From: Clostridiales bacterium
GTDB lineage: Bacteria; Bacillota; Clostridia; Lachnospirales; WQUN01
Length of the DNA: 32,886 nt
Assembly (NCBI GenBank): GCA_031271275.1
Contig: JAISWA010000014.1
Location: 1-32,886 of the forward strand
Direction of reading: 5' to 3'
How positions within the stretch are numbered: position 1 is the stretch's first letter; each line of letters opens with the position of its first letter. This document shows, piece by piece, positions 1-8,255 of this stretch. The notes below the pieces were generated by a model, which was not told where the DNA came from, ran no database searches, and worked only from the letters and a program-made list of their open reading frames with translations. Position numbers and translations under genes: made by a program.

Positions 1-1215
1 AAAATCCTCACCGCGCTCACCGCCCTTGATTATTTGAACCCGGACGATGTCGTCACCGTAGGGAAGGAAATTTACGGGCTGCCCTCCGACTACAATACCG
101 CCATACACGCCGAGGGCGAGACCATTACCGTCCGCAACCTGATTCGCGCGCTGATGATCCGTTCCGGCAACGAGACGGGCTGTATTCTCGCGCTTAACAC
201 CATCCGCGTGAAAGAGGAGCGGCAGAACATCCCTTACGCCGACGCGGAGCGGCTTTTTTGCGTTTTGATGAACGAAAAGGCCCGCGACCTCGGCGCGCTT
301 GACACTAATTTTACCAACCCCTACGGGCTGCAAAGCGAGGACCATTACACCACCGCTTACGATATGGCGCTAATCAGCCGCGCGTACATGGCGAGTCAAA
401 CGCTGCGGCAAATCGCGGGGGAACGCGCGTATACCGGCGACAGTTTGGAAGGACGTTCTATTGAAAGCGCGGAGGTACGGCAATATAATTGGGAAAGCCA
501 CAATTTTATGCTGCTTCCGGGGGAGTTTTATTATCCCTACGCCAACGGAATAAAAACCGGCTTTACGGACGAAGCCGGCGACTGCGTTACCGTTTCCGCG
601 AAAAAAGGCGATATCGAGCTGATTGCGGTGATATTCAACTCCCCGGAGCCGGGGCGCTGGCAGGACGCGCGGCTGCTGCTCGACTACGGTTTCGAGACCT
701 ACGGGTTTGAAACCATCCATACCAAAGACGAAATACTCGGTAGCTTCACCGTCTCTAACCCCCGCCTCGGCGCGGAAAGCGAAATCGATATTCTGGCTGA
801 CGACGGAGCGGTGCGGTTTATGCGGAAGGGCGACTCGCAGCGGCTTGAGCGCGTGATTACTTTCGACGAGGCTTATTTAACGGGAGAGGACGGCGCGCTC
901 GCCCCGCCCATAGAAGCGGGCGCGACGGTTGGAGCCGTTTCTTATGCCTTAGACGGCGCTACGGTTTACGAGAGCACGGTACGCGCCGCGTCAGGGGCGT
1001 TGGTACGCGACTTTGAAAGCGACGTGGATTATTATATCGAACAGGTTAAAACCAATATCTTTACCATAAAGGCGCTGCCGTATTGGTTTGGGGCGGCGGG
1101 TTTCCTTGTGGGGCTGATCGGAATCATCGTCGCGGCAGTCAGCCGGCGTAAAAGCCGGAGAGACAGTTGGCGCGGCGGCGGGCGCTCGTTTAGCCATTAC
1201 GGCAGGTATAAATAA
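1..1215 (+). CDS. D-alanyl-D-alanine carboxypeptidase (peptidase S11, DacF-like), 5' truncated by window
   Basis: The reading frame is open from the first base, so the gene starts upstream of the window. S11 enzymes trim the terminal D-alanine from peptidoglycan stem peptides outside the membrane. The window begins on the Lys that should end the SxxK catalytic motif (KILTALTALDYL is the usual context), so the serine lies just off the edge. SGN follows at 163-171 and KTG at 553-561, completing the penicillin-binding-protein triad. After the catalytic domain comes a beta-rich C-terminal domain, then a hydrophobic segment (ALPYWFGAAGFLVGLIGIIV, about 1072-1131) and a basic tail, so the protein is probably membrane-anchored at its C-terminus, as is usual for this family. 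The response regulator gene follows after 44 bases. An internal TTG at 34 is not the true start. Confidence 0.9.
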   Translation, partial: KILTALTALDYLNPDDVVTVGKEIYGLPSDYNTAIHAEGETITVRNLIRALMIRSGNETGCILALNTIRVKEERQNIPYADAERLFCVLMNEKARDLGALDTNFTNPYGLQSEDHYTTAYDMALISRAYMASQTLRQIAGERAYTGDSLEGRSIESAEVRQYNWESHNFMLLPGEFYYPYANGIKTGFTDEAGDCVTVSAKKGDIELIAVIFNSPEPGRWQDARLLLDYGFETYGFETIHTKDEILGSFTVSNPRLGAESEIDILADDGAVRFMRKGDSQRLERVITFDEAYLTGEDGALAPPIEAGATVGAVSYALDGATVYESTVRAASGALVRDFESDVDYYIEQVKTNIFTIKALPYWFGAAGFLVGLIGIIVAAVSRRKSRRDSWRGGGRSFSHYGRYK

Positions 1216-1259
1216 AAAATGCAGGAAAAGCCATTCTGATACGATAGGAGATTTACGAT

Positions 1260-1952
1260 ATGAACGGTGAGCGCATATTAATCATCGAAGACGAGGAACA
1301 AATGGCAAGGTATCTTCAACTGGAACTCACATACGAGGGGTACTCCGTAGATACCGCCGGCGACGGGCGCGACGGGTATGAGATGTTTGAGCGGGGCGAG
1401 TATGATTTGGTGCTGCTCGATTTGATGCTTCCGGGGCTAAACGGGCTTGAGGTCTTGCGCAGAATACGCAAGTCGGAAAATACGCCGGTTGTCATTATCA
1501 CCTGTAAGGACGAGGTGATGGACAAGGTGGTCGGGCTTGACTCGGGCGCAGACGACTATATCGCCAAGCCCTTCGCCATTGAGGAACTGCTTGCGCGTAT
1601 TCGCGTCACGCTGAAAAAGAGCGGCCAAAAATCAGAAAAGACAGGGTTGGGCGTGATAACCTTCGCGCCGCTGACCATAGACACGCAGCAACGCATGGTC
1701 AAGTTTGAGGATACGCCTATTGAATTGACCAAGACGGAATACGACCTGTTGCTGCATTTGGTACAAAACAAAAATGTGGTGCTCACGCGCAAACAAATCG
1801 TAAGCGCGGTTTGGGGGTTCGACTACGAAGGGCACACGAATATTGTGGACGTGTATATCCGGTATTTACGCACGAAAATAGACGAGCGCTTTGACACTAA
1901 AATTATCCGAACCATACGGGGAGTGGGTTATTACGCCAAGGAACAGGAGTAA
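1260..1952 (+). CDS. OmpR/PhoB-family response regulator
   Basis: This is a complete 230-residue two-component response regulator acting as a DNA-binding transcription factor. The N-terminal receiver domain has the acidic pocket (E10, D11), the phosphorylated Asp at D54 in LLDLMLPG, T81 and the conserved K103 in AKPF. The C-terminal half is a winged helix typical of OmpR/PhoB: the ELTKTEYDLLLHL segment, the recognition-helix region ending in VDVYIRYLRTKI, and the closing RTIRGVGY. A ribosome binding site, ATAGGAGAT, lies about 8 bases before the ATG. It probably forms an operon with the carboxypeptidase upstream and the kinase downstream, suggesting a cell-envelope signal, but the target genes cannot be read from the sequence. 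All catalytic residues are intact although its partner kinase is truncated. Confidence 0.93.
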   Translation: MNGERILIIEDEEQMARYLQLELTYEGYSVDTAGDGRDGYEMFERGEYDLVLLDLMLPGLNGLEVLRRIRKSENTPVVIITCKDEVMDKVVGLDSGADDYIAKPFAIEELLARIRVTLKKSGQKSEKTGLGVITFAPLTIDTQQRMVKFEDTPIELTKTEYDLLLHLVQNKNVVLTRKQIVSAVWGFDYEGHTNIVDVYIRYLRTKIDERFDTKIIRTIRGVGYYAKEQE

Positions 1953-2838
1953 GCGTTACCGCCCCCTTTCTTCGGGCAACACAAGCCGCAGAAGGCTGCG
2001 GAAATCCATACTTCATATCAGCGACATGGCAGAACGCATTTATATCGAGAACCTGCACCAACGCATAGACGACCCTTCCGGCGACGCGGCGGTGCGGCAG
2101 TTGGTATACACCATCAACACCATGATAGAGCGTCTGGAAAAGGAAGTCCGCAAGCAGGTTTTTTTTATATCCGACGCGTCTCACGAAATGCGGACGCCCA
2201 TCGCGGTAATCAAGGGTTATATCGATTTGTTGAACCGTTGGGGCAAGAACGACCCGAAAGTCATACAGGAAGCCATCAACGCGATCAAATTGGAAACCGA
2301 ACGGATGAGTTCGCTTATCACCATGCTGTTGTCTTTGGTGCGAAGCGGCGACGCGGCAAACGGAAGCAAACTTCAGATGACTTCGCTTAACGCGGCGGCG
2401 AGGACGGTGTTGCGGGAATTAGAGGTGCTTAACAATGACGGGTTGGCCGCGCTTAGCGAGGAATCGGACGAGTACGTTCTCGGCAACAGCGAAATGATTA
2501 TGCAAATGATACACATATTTATAGACAACGGCTTGAAATACGCCAAAGCAAACAGCGAGCCGATGCAGATCATCATTTCCGGAGACGAGAACGGAAGTTA
2601 TCTAACCGTGAAGGACTCCGGAATCGGCATCCACGAAGACGATTTGCCGTATATTTTTGAGCGTTTTTACAGGGCGGACAAATCCCGCTCGGGGCATATG
2701 CCCGGTTTTGGGCTCGGGCTTGCCATAGCGGACGCCATATCCCGCGTACACGACGCCACCATAGCGGTGCACAGCGAATTGGGCATAGGAACCGAGTTTA
2801 CCGTCCGGTTCCCGAAACCCCTGCGGACGGAAGAATAA
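1891..2838 (+). CDS. Sensor histidine kinase lacking its N-terminal membrane and sensor region
   Basis: The catalytic half of a HisKA/HATPase kinase is intact. Numbered from a TTG at 1891, the H-box is ISDASHEMRTP with H98, the N-box is FIDNGLKYA with N213, the G1 box is DSGIGI (D241) and the G2 box GFGLGLAIA is near 271-279. Before the H-box only a HAMP-like stretch survives (LHISDMAERIYIENL through TINTMIERLEKE). No transmembrane helix or extracytoplasmic sensor precedes it, although OmpR-partner kinases usually have about 150-200 residues there. The frame overlaps the regulator gene by 62 bases in another register, so the first 30 or so residues are not homologous to anything expected. No convincing ribosome binding site is seen. 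An in-frame ATG at 2026 is another possible start, but it would cut the HAMP remnant. The gene is either deleted in nature, which would make a soluble or inactive kinase, or shortened by assembly. Confidence 0.75.
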   Translation: MTLKLSEPYGEWVITPRNRSKRYRPLSSGNTSRRRLRKSILHISDMAERIYIENLHQRIDDPSGDAAVRQLVYTINTMIERLEKEVRKQVFFISDASHEMRTPIAVIKGYIDLLNRWGKNDPKVIQEAINAIKLETERMSSLITMLLSLVRSGDAANGSKLQMTSLNAAARTVLRELEVLNNDGLAALSEESDEYVLGNSEMIMQMIHIFIDNGLKYAKANSEPMQIIISGDENGSYLTVKDSGIGIHEDDLPYIFERFYRADKSRSGHMPGFGLGLAIADAISRVHDATIAVHSELGIGTEFTVRFPKPLRTEE

Positions 2839-2845
2839 GTTACTA

Positions 2846-3373
2846 TTACGGTTTGTGATATATTAATACGTTGTCGCCGTCTGCCTCCGGGTGCTCGCGT
2901 TCAAATAACAAGCCGTTGTTAAGGATTACGCGCTTTGAAGCCCTGTTGCTTTTTTTACAGCTTACCACCGGTTCGATGATTCCGAGCTGCTCCGCTTTGA
3001 TAAGCGCGAGCCTTAAAATTTCCGTCCCGTACCCGCCGCGCCGCTCGGAAGGGCGGACGGAATACCCGATGTGGCCGTTGTGGTATACTTCCTCGCGCAG
3101 GTAACGGCGTATATTGGCGACGCCGACGATAACGCCGTCTGAAAGCCTGACCGCGAAATACGTCGTGGCGGGCAAAAGGTCGGCGTTAAGGCCAAGGTCA
3201 ATTTCCCGCGCGTTTTTCAGCCACTCGTTGAAGTCGTCATAGCGGTGCAGGTCGCAGGAGCCTTGGATATTTTTTTCCCCGCTTTGCAAAAATTCCTCAC
3301 GGAAAGCCATAACGTAGTTTTTCATTTCAAGCGAAGGCGTTTTAAGTTTTATTTTTTCCGGTTTTGATTTCAT
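2846..3373 (-). CDS. GNAT-family N-acetyltransferase
   Basis: The 175-residue protein is a GNAT acetyltransferase, a family that moves the acetyl group of acetyl-CoA to an amine. The acetyl-CoA pyrophosphate loop is visible as RRGGYGTEIL after the beta-4 strand IGYSVRPSE, followed by the ALIKAEQLGI helix and a C-terminal part with NRASKRVILNNGLLFERE, where an Asn and a glycine-containing turn are typical of the RimJ/RimL-like and small-molecule branches. The substrate cannot be told from sequence. The ATG at 3371-3373 is preceded on the minus strand by an ideal site, AGGAGG, at 7 bases. It is convergent with the kinase gene (7-base gap) and divergent from yicC. Confidence 0.88.
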   Translation of the reverse strand: MKSKPEKIKLKTPSLEMKNYVMAFREEFLQSGEKNIQGSCDLHRYDDFNEWLKNAREIDLGLNADLLPATTYFAVRLSDGVIVGVANIRRYLREEVYHNGHIGYSVRPSERRGGYGTEILRLALIKAEQLGIIEPVVSCKKSNRASKRVILNNGLLFEREHPEADGDNVLIYHKP

Positions 3374-3386
3374 CCTTAACCTCCTG

Positions 3387-3395
3387 TGTTATACT
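3387..3395 (+). promoter_or_regulatory. Candidate extended -10 promoter for the yicC-remA-gmk-rpoZ-priA-def-fmt run
   Basis: TGTTATACT on the plus strand matches an extended -10 element (TGnTATAAT with one mismatch). No good -35 sits 16-18 bases upstream; TTGATT at 3364-3369 is 20 bases away. A start near 3402 would give a leader of about 45 bases before yicC. It interleaves with the minus-strand GNAT promoter. Confidence 0.4.
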
Positions 3396-3401
3396 GCCTG
3401 T

Positions 3402-3430
3402 ATTTTACACATCTCCCGCGAGTTGCACAA
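3402..3430 (-). promoter_or_regulatory. Candidate sigma-A promoter for the GNAT gene
   Basis: Read on the minus strand, TTGTGC (3425-3430) and TAAAAT (3402-3407) are separated by exactly 17 bases. Transcription would start near 3395, leaving a leader of about 20 bases that carries the AGGAGG site. The assignment rests on consensus match and position only. Confidence 0.45.
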
Positions 3431-3447
3431 TTGGAAGGGGCAAATAA

Positions 3448-4344
3448 ATGATACGAAGCATGACCGGCTACGGCCGGGGCGAATGCCTTTCGCACGACCG
3501 GCGCTTTAAGGTGGAGGTCAAATCGGTAAACCACCGGTACGGCGATATTTCCATTAAGCTGCCGCGTTTTTTGAACCCTTTTGAAGACGCGGTGCGCAAA
3601 CGCCTCGCGAAAGACATACAGCGCGGGAAGGCGGACGTGTTCATCCACTTTGAAACCTTTACCGAGCGGGACATCCGCGTGACGGTAAACGCCGCTTTCG
3701 CCGACGCGTATGAGCACGCCCTGCGGGACCTTTCTTCGCGCTATATTCTGCCGGACGGCGTTACCCTTTCCATGCTTGCCGCCCATCCCGATATTATCAA
3801 CGTAGAAAAAGATTCGATGGACGACGCCACCCGTATCGAATTATGGGACACGCTTTCCACCGCGTTGGAACAGGCGCTTTTGCGCTTTAACGCCATGCGC
3901 GAGGCGGAAGGCGGGGCGCTTAAGCGCGACCTGCTCGAAAAGCGGGAAAAGATACGCGCCTTACTTTCCAAAATAGCGGAACGCGCGCCCGCCGTCACGG
4001 AGGAATACGCCGCCCGCCTGCGGGAACGCGTGGCGGAAACGCTGGCGCAGGTCGGGCTTGCGCCGGACGAGGGCAGGTTGCTTACGGAAATCGCCGTATT
4101 CGCCGACCGCTCGTGCATCGATGAGGAAATCACGCGGCTTGGCAGCCATATCGGTCAGATGGGCGAGATTTTGGCGGCGGAAGGCGAGACGGTAGGGCGC
4201 AAATTGGATTTCCTCGTGCAGGAGCTTAACCGCGAGGCAAACACCATCGGTTCCAAGTCAAGCGACGCGGCGCTAACGAAGTTGGTCGTCGAGCTAAAGA
4301 GCGAAGTGGAAAAGATACGGGAGCAGGTGCAGAACATTGAATAG
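3448..4344 (+). CDS. yicC: YicC/YloC-family endoribonuclease
   Basis: The 298-residue protein opens with the family hallmark [12 protein letters not shown] and closes with the conserved region [18 protein letters not shown] followed by [19 protein letters not shown]. YicC-family proteins are endoribonucleases; the E. coli member affects stability of small RNAs and the B. subtilis member is YloC. The length is the usual one of about 290 residues. A ribosome binding site, GGAAGGGG, lies about 9 bases before the ATG. It heads the conserved Firmicutes order yloC-remA-gmk-rpoZ, and its stop overlaps the remA start by 8 bases, indicating co-translation. Confidence 0.93.
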   Translation: MIRSMTGYGRGECLSHDRRFKVEVKSVNHRYGDISIKLPRFLNPFEDAVRKRLAKDIQRGKADVFIHFETFTERDIRVTVNAAFADAYEHALRDLSSRYILPDGVTLSMLAAHPDIINVEKDSMDDATRIELWDTLSTALEQALLRFNAMREAEGGALKRDLLEKREKIRALLSKIAERAPAVTEEYAARLRERVAETLAQVGLAPDEGRLLTEIAVFADRSCIDEEITRLGSHIGQMGEILAAEGETVGRKLDFLVQELNREANTIGSKSSDAALTKLVVELKSEVEKIREQVQNIE

Positions 4345-4594
4345 CTTTAAATTAATCAACATCGGCTTCGGCAACCGCGTCCCCGCGGGGCGGGTGGTGG
4401 CGTTGGTAAGCAACGAGTCGGCCCCGGTCAAACGCATGATACAGGAGGCGCGTGAGAAAGGCGTACTCATCGACGCGACCCACGGGCGAAAGACCCGCGC
4501 GGTGGTGGTGACGGACAGCGGTCATATCTTGCTTTCGTCCATACAGCCGGATACAATAGCCAACCGGGCGGACGACAGCGCCGACAATGTTTAA
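4337..4594 (+). CDS. remA: RemA-like extracellular matrix regulator (DUF370)
   Basis: The 85-residue product has the DUF370 pattern [20 protein letters not shown], then [35 protein letters not shown] and [14 protein letters not shown]. In Bacillus subtilis, RemA is a small DNA-binding protein that activates biofilm matrix and osmoprotection genes by forming oligomeric rings on DNA. Most relatives begin [10 protein letters not shown]; here the closest usable start is a TTG at 4337 inside the end of yicC, giving MNSFKLIN. The conserved arginines (GRKTRA) are present. Its place between yicC and gmk matches the typical Firmicutes order. Function in this organism is inferred from the family. Confidence 0.92.
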   Translation: MNSFKLINIGFGNRVPAGRVVALVSNESAPVKRMIQEAREKGVLIDATHGRKTRAVVVTDSGHILLSSIQPDTIANRADDSADNV

Positions 4595-4615
4595 ACTTCC
4601 GGGAGCGCGCCGATA

Positions 4616-5215
4616 ATGCAGGGTATGTTGGTGATTATCTCCGGCCCGTCCGGTTCGGGGAAGGGCACGGTGGTAAAACGGCTCGACCCGTCCCATGGGT
4701 ACGCGCTTTCCGTTTCGGTCACGACGCGGGCGCCCCGGGCGGGCGAACGGGAAGGCGTGGATTATTTCTTCCGCACCGAAGACGAGTTCACGCGAATGCG
4801 GCAGCATAACGAGCTGCTTGAGCACGCGGTGTATGTGGGCAATTATTACGGCACGCCCCGCCAATATGTGGAGGAAATGATTGCTAAAGGCAAGGTCGTG
4901 GTGCTCGAGATAGAAGTGGTGGGCGCGCTGCAGGTGAAGGAAAAGTTCCCGGAGGCGGTGCTCGTTTTCCTGATGCCCCCGACAATTTCTGAGCTTGCCC
5001 GGCGCTTGCAATGCCGCAATACCGAAGACCGGCTGACCATCGAGGACCGCCTGAGACGCGCAAGGGAAGAAATCGCGCTGATACCCCGGTACCAGTACCT
5101 TGTGGTAAACGACGAAATATCCGAAGCGGTGGGGAGGATTAACGCCATTGTCGAGGCAGAACGGCTGAGACCCCAACGCTGCGCGGACGAGATAGAATTT
5201 TTTTCAGGAAACTAA
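4616..5215 (+). CDS. gmk: Guanylate kinase
   Basis: The enzyme phosphorylates GMP to GDP with ATP in purine nucleotide metabolism. The 199-residue protein starts with the P-loop ISGPSGSGKGTVVKRL (residues 8-23). The GMP-binding region follows with SVSVTTRAPRAGEREGVDYFF (the S-x-TTR-x-PR-x-GE signature), then YGTPRQYVEEMIAKGK, LEIEVVGALQVKEKFP (the usual DVQGA position reads EVVGA) and a lid with the RLRRAREE segment. Length and order are normal for a bacterial Gmk. The ATG at 4616 has only a weak purine-rich stretch (GGGAGCGCG) upstream; a second ATG at 4625 (MLVIISG) is a reasonable alternative. Confidence 0.95.
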   Translation: MQGMLVIISGPSGSGKGTVVKRLDPSHGYALSVSVTTRAPRAGEREGVDYFFRTEDEFTRMRQHNELLEHAVYVGNYYGTPRQYVEEMIAKGKVVVLEIEVVGALQVKEKFPEAVLVFLMPPTISELARRLQCRNTEDRLTIEDRLRRAREEIALIPRYQYLVVNDEISEAVGRINAIVEAERLRPQRCADEIEFFSGN

Positions 5216-5237
5216 TTTCAGGAAATGAGGTAAAAGA

Positions 5238-5708
5238 ATGCTGCGTCCTTCTTATTCGGAATTAATGGACACTATTAACGAAGGAAAGCTTGTGGACAGC
5301 AAGATCACTAGCCGTTATACCATCGTGCTCGCCGCCGCGAAACGCGCGAGGCAGATTATCGACGGTGCCAATCCGCTGACTTACGCGCCCACCGACCGGG
5401 CGGTTTCCATCGCGGTAAGGGAAATGAGCGAGGGAAAGTTGGTCATCAACGTAAAGGAAGACATGCTCGACGGGAATTATGAGCGGATGCTCAACGCCCA
5501 GAATAAATATAAAGGCATCACCGCCGTGTCGAAGGACGACCTTCGGGAAGATTTGAAAGACAAGTACGAGCCGGACCAATACTCCGCCGGGGGCGACGAG
5601 GACGGCGACGACGAGGACAGCCTGTACAAAGACCATTACGACGACGAAAAAGACCCGTATAAGAATATGTATGAAGCAGAGGACTATGGGGATTCCGACG
5701 AGGAATGA
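5238..5708 (+). CDS. rpoZ: DNA-directed RNA polymerase subunit omega with acidic C-terminal extension
   Basis: The N-terminal 70 residues are a standard omega subunit: MLRPSYSELMDTI, then the conserved LVDSKITSRYTIVLAAAKRARQI, and PTDRAVSIAVREMSEGKL. Omega helps fold and hold the beta-prime subunit in RNA polymerase. Most omegas have about 65-110 residues; this one has 156. The extra part, from about residue 100, has 26 Asp or Glu among 57 residues, with several Tyr, and ends GDSDEE. It looks like a disordered acidic tail resembling the delta subunit's tail, though no homology is claimed. A ribosome binding site, AAATGAGGT, precedes the ATG. The stop overlaps the priA start as ATGA. Position between gmk and priA supports the identification. 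Confidence 0.92.
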   Translation: MLRPSYSELMDTINEGKLVDSKITSRYTIVLAAAKRARQIIDGANPLTYAPTDRAVSIAVREMSEGKLVINVKEDMLDGNYERMLNAQNKYKGITAVSKDDLREDLKDKYEPDQYSAGGDEDGDDEDSLYKDHYDDEKDPYKNMYEAEDYGDSDEE

Positions 5709-7756
5709 TTTATGTTTCGGTATGCGTAGATTCCGCCAGCCCGGAAGTTGACCGGCTTTTTACGTATTACGTTCCGGATGAGATTGCGGAAGCCGTTGTA
5801 CCGGGTATGCGCGTGCAGGTTCCCTTCGGGCTCGGAAATAAAATGTATAAGGCTTATGTGACGGGTTTTGCGGAGCAGCCGGATATCCCTCCGGGGAAAA
5901 TAAAGCCCGTGGCGCGCGTTCTCGGAAGTTACCCGGTTTTTACCGAAGAAACGCTCGCCCTCGCTTTCTGGATGAAAGAAAAATATTACGCGACGCTTGC
6001 TCTTTGTATGCGTTGCGTTTTACCGTCCGGGCTTACCGGTGACGGCGTTCCGCCAAAGCCACGGCAGAAAAAAGCCGCGGGGAAAAAGGAAAGCGCTTTA
6101 AACGGCGGGCGGGCGGGTTGGCCCGAACCGACGGACGAGCAGCAAGCCGCTATAAACGCAATCCTTCCCAAACTGCGCGGACGCGTTTCGGAAAATTCCC
6201 CGGTTTTTTTGCTTCACGGGGTCACGGGAAGCGGAAAGACGGAAGTTTACTTACATATTATTGCCGAGACGTTAAAGCTTGGTAAACAGGCGATTGTGCT
6301 CGTGCCGGAAATCGCGCTTACCCCGCAGACGGTGGCGCTGTTTACGGAGCGGTTCGGGGAAGCGGTGGCGGTGACCCACAGCCGGTTAAGCGGCGGCGAG
6401 CGTTTCCGGTTATGGAAGCGGGCGCTTGACGGGGAAGTTTCCGTAATGATAGGCCCCCGCTCGGCGGTGTTTACCCCCTTTAAACAGCTTGGCGCGATTA
6501 TCATAGACGAGGAGCACGAGCACACTTATCAATCGGAAAACACGCCCAAGTACGACGCCCGGGAGGTCGCCCGGCGGCGGGCGGCGGTTTGCGGCGCGGT
6601 AACGGTGATGGGCTCCGCCACGCCGAGCCTGGAAAGTTATTACCGCGCGGCGGAGGAGCGCCGGTATACGCTGCTCAAGCTTACCGAGCGGGTCAACCGG
6701 ATGTTCCCAAGCGTTGAGGTCACCGATATGCGGCGGGAACTGGCCGAAGGCAACGTATCTTTGTTTGGTCGCCCGTGTATGGCTGCCCTCGCCGAAACTT
6801 TCGCGGAAGGCAGACACGCCCTGCTGTTTTTGAACCGGCGCGGGCATTCGTCTTTTGTTTCCTGCCGTTGGTGCGGGCATGTGCTTAAATGCGTAAACTG
6901 CGACGTAAACTATACGTGGCACTCGGCGGGCGAAAAGCTGCTTTGCCATTACTGCGGGCGGGAGGTCGCGCTCCCTTCCGAGTGCCCCGCCTGCGGTTCG
7001 GAATATTTAAAGAACTTCGGGCTCGGCACCCAAAAGGTGGAGGAGGAAATGAGCCTGCACTTCCCCGGAATCAAATGCCTGCGAATGGATTTCGATTCCA
7101 CCAAAGGGAAGGACGGTCACGGGAAAATACTGGAATCTTTCCGACGGGGCGAAGCGCAGGTTTTAATCGGTACGCAGATGATTGCCAAGGGGCTTGACTT
7201 CCCCAACGTGGTGCTTGTATGCGTCCTCGCGGCGGATATGTCGCTGTTTAGCGGGGACTTCCGCGCGGGGGAATATACCTTCCAATTGCTTACGCAGGTT
7301 TCCGGCCGCGCGGGCCGCGCCGGTTACAGCGGGCGCGTTTTTTTGCAGACGTACAACCCGGAGCATTACGCCATTGAGTTGGCGCGAAAGTCCAACTACG
7401 AAGCTTTTTATAAGCGGGAAATCGCGCTGCGGAAATCCATGCGGTATCCGCCGTTTACGCATATCTTCGAGGTGCTGTTCACCGGGCCGGACGAAAGGGC
7501 CGTTATCACGGCGCTGCACAAATTGCGCGCGGTGATGGGGTACTGCAACAAAAAAGGGTTTTTTGAAACGCTCGGGCCTGCCCCGGCATTTGTTTCCAAG
7601 ATAAAAAGCCAGTACCGGTGGAAGATTTTGGTGAAAGGCGCGGACGGGGAACTTTTAAAAAAATTTGTATTATACTGCATCAGGAAATTAAAGGACAACG
7701 ACCCGTTGGCGGGGGTGTCGGCAAACCTGACGCTCGACCCGACGGGGTTGGAGTAG
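5705..7756 (+). CDS. priA: Primosomal replication restart helicase PriA
   Basis: PriA is a superfamily 2 DNA helicase that reloads the replisome at stalled forks. The 683-residue protein has an N-terminal 3'-end-binding domain (residues 1-110), Walker A GVTGSGKT (172-179), the DEEH box (268-271), motif III GSATPSLES near 303-311, and an eight-cysteine double zinc cluster (Cys 387, 390, 396, 399, 414, 417, 427, 430). Late helicase motifs follow: IGTQMIAKGLDFPNV and QVSGRAGRAGYSGRV. It is shorter than E. coli PriA (about 730) but complete. Its ATG overlaps the rpoZ stop (ATGA). In Bacillus coaBC normally sits between these two genes; it is absent here. Confidence 0.95.
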   Translation: MIYVSVCVDSASPEVDRLFTYYVPDEIAEAVVPGMRVQVPFGLGNKMYKAYVTGFAEQPDIPPGKIKPVARVLGSYPVFTEETLALAFWMKEKYYATLALCMRCVLPSGLTGDGVPPKPRQKKAAGKKESALNGGRAGWPEPTDEQQAAINAILPKLRGRVSENSPVFLLHGVTGSGKTEVYLHIIAETLKLGKQAIVLVPEIALTPQTVALFTERFGEAVAVTHSRLSGGERFRLWKRALDGEVSVMIGPRSAVFTPFKQLGAIIIDEEHEHTYQSENTPKYDAREVARRRAAVCGAVTVMGSATPSLESYYRAAEERRYTLLKLTERVNRMFPSVEVTDMRRELAEGNVSLFGRPCMAALAETFAEGRHALLFLNRRGHSSFVSCRWCGHVLKCVNCDVNYTWHSAGEKLLCHYCGREVALPSECPACGSEYLKNFGLGTQKVEEEMSLHFPGIKCLRMDFDSTKGKDGHGKILESFRRGEAQVLIGTQMIAKGLDFPNVVLVCVLAADMSLFSGDFRAGEYTFQLLTQVSGRAGRAGYSGRVFLQTYNPEHYAIELARKSNYEAFYKREIALRKSMRYPPFTHIFEVLFTGPDERAVITALHKLRAVMGYCNKKGFFETLGPAPAFVSKIKSQYRWKILVKGADGELLKKFVLYCIRKLKDNDPLAGVSANLTLDPTGLE

Positions 7757-7779
7757 CAATCGGTGATTGAGGGGTTTAC

Positions 7780-8253
7780 ATGGCTTTACGACAAATCAGG
7801 GTTTTTGGAGACGACATTCTTCGCAAAAAGGCGAAGCCGGTCGGTAATATTAACGCGGGTACTTACGCGCTGCTTGACGATATGTTGGAGACGCTTCGCA
7901 GCAAGAACGGCGTCGGGCTTGCCGCGCCGCAGGTGGGAGTGCTCAGGCGTATCGCGATAGTGGAGCATGAGGATAAGTTATACGAAATGATCAACCCGAC
8001 GATTATAAAAAGCGAAGGCAAGCAGCGGCACAGCGAGGCGTGCCTCTCCGTGCCGGGCAAGCAGGGGGACATCGACAGGCCCTACTATGTCAAGGTAGAA
8101 GCCTATGACCGCAACGGCAATGTCTTTACGGTGGAAGGCAAAGATTTCCTATCTTCCGTGCTGTGTCACGAGCTTGACCATTTAGACGGGGTGCTGTACA
8201 CCGACCGGGCTTCCAACGTGCGGGAAGATACCGGAAACGAAAGAAAAGAGTGA
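7780..8253 (+). CDS. def: Peptide deformylase
   Basis: This metalloenzyme removes the formyl group from the first methionine of new proteins. All three motifs are present in the 157-residue product: GVGLAAPQVG (residues 44-53), EACLSVPG with metal ligand C88 (86-93) and HELDH with two His ligands and the catalytic Glu (130-134). The start MALRQIRVFGDDILRKKAKPV is typical of Firmicutes type 1 enzymes. A ribosome binding site, GAGGGG, stands about 7 bases before the ATG. It is translationally close to priA (23-base gap) and overlaps the fmt start region, so formylation and deformylation enzymes are made together. Confidence 0.96.
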   Translation: MALRQIRVFGDDILRKKAKPVGNINAGTYALLDDMLETLRSKNGVGLAAPQVGVLRRIAIVEHEDKLYEMINPTIIKSEGKQRHSEACLSVPGKQGDIDRPYYVKVEAYDRNGNVFTVEGKDFLSSVLCHELDHLDGVLYTDRASNVREDTGNERKE

Positions 8254-8255
8254 CG

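Noticed and set aside
4352-5176. 274-codon open frame antisense to remA and gmk
   Set aside because: It covers two certain genes on the other strand, has no ribosome binding site and reads as an Arg/His-rich shadow without a known family.
7763-7960. Short frame overlapping the start of def in another register
   Set aside because: def has all deformylase motifs and a good ribosome binding site; the overlapping frame has neither.
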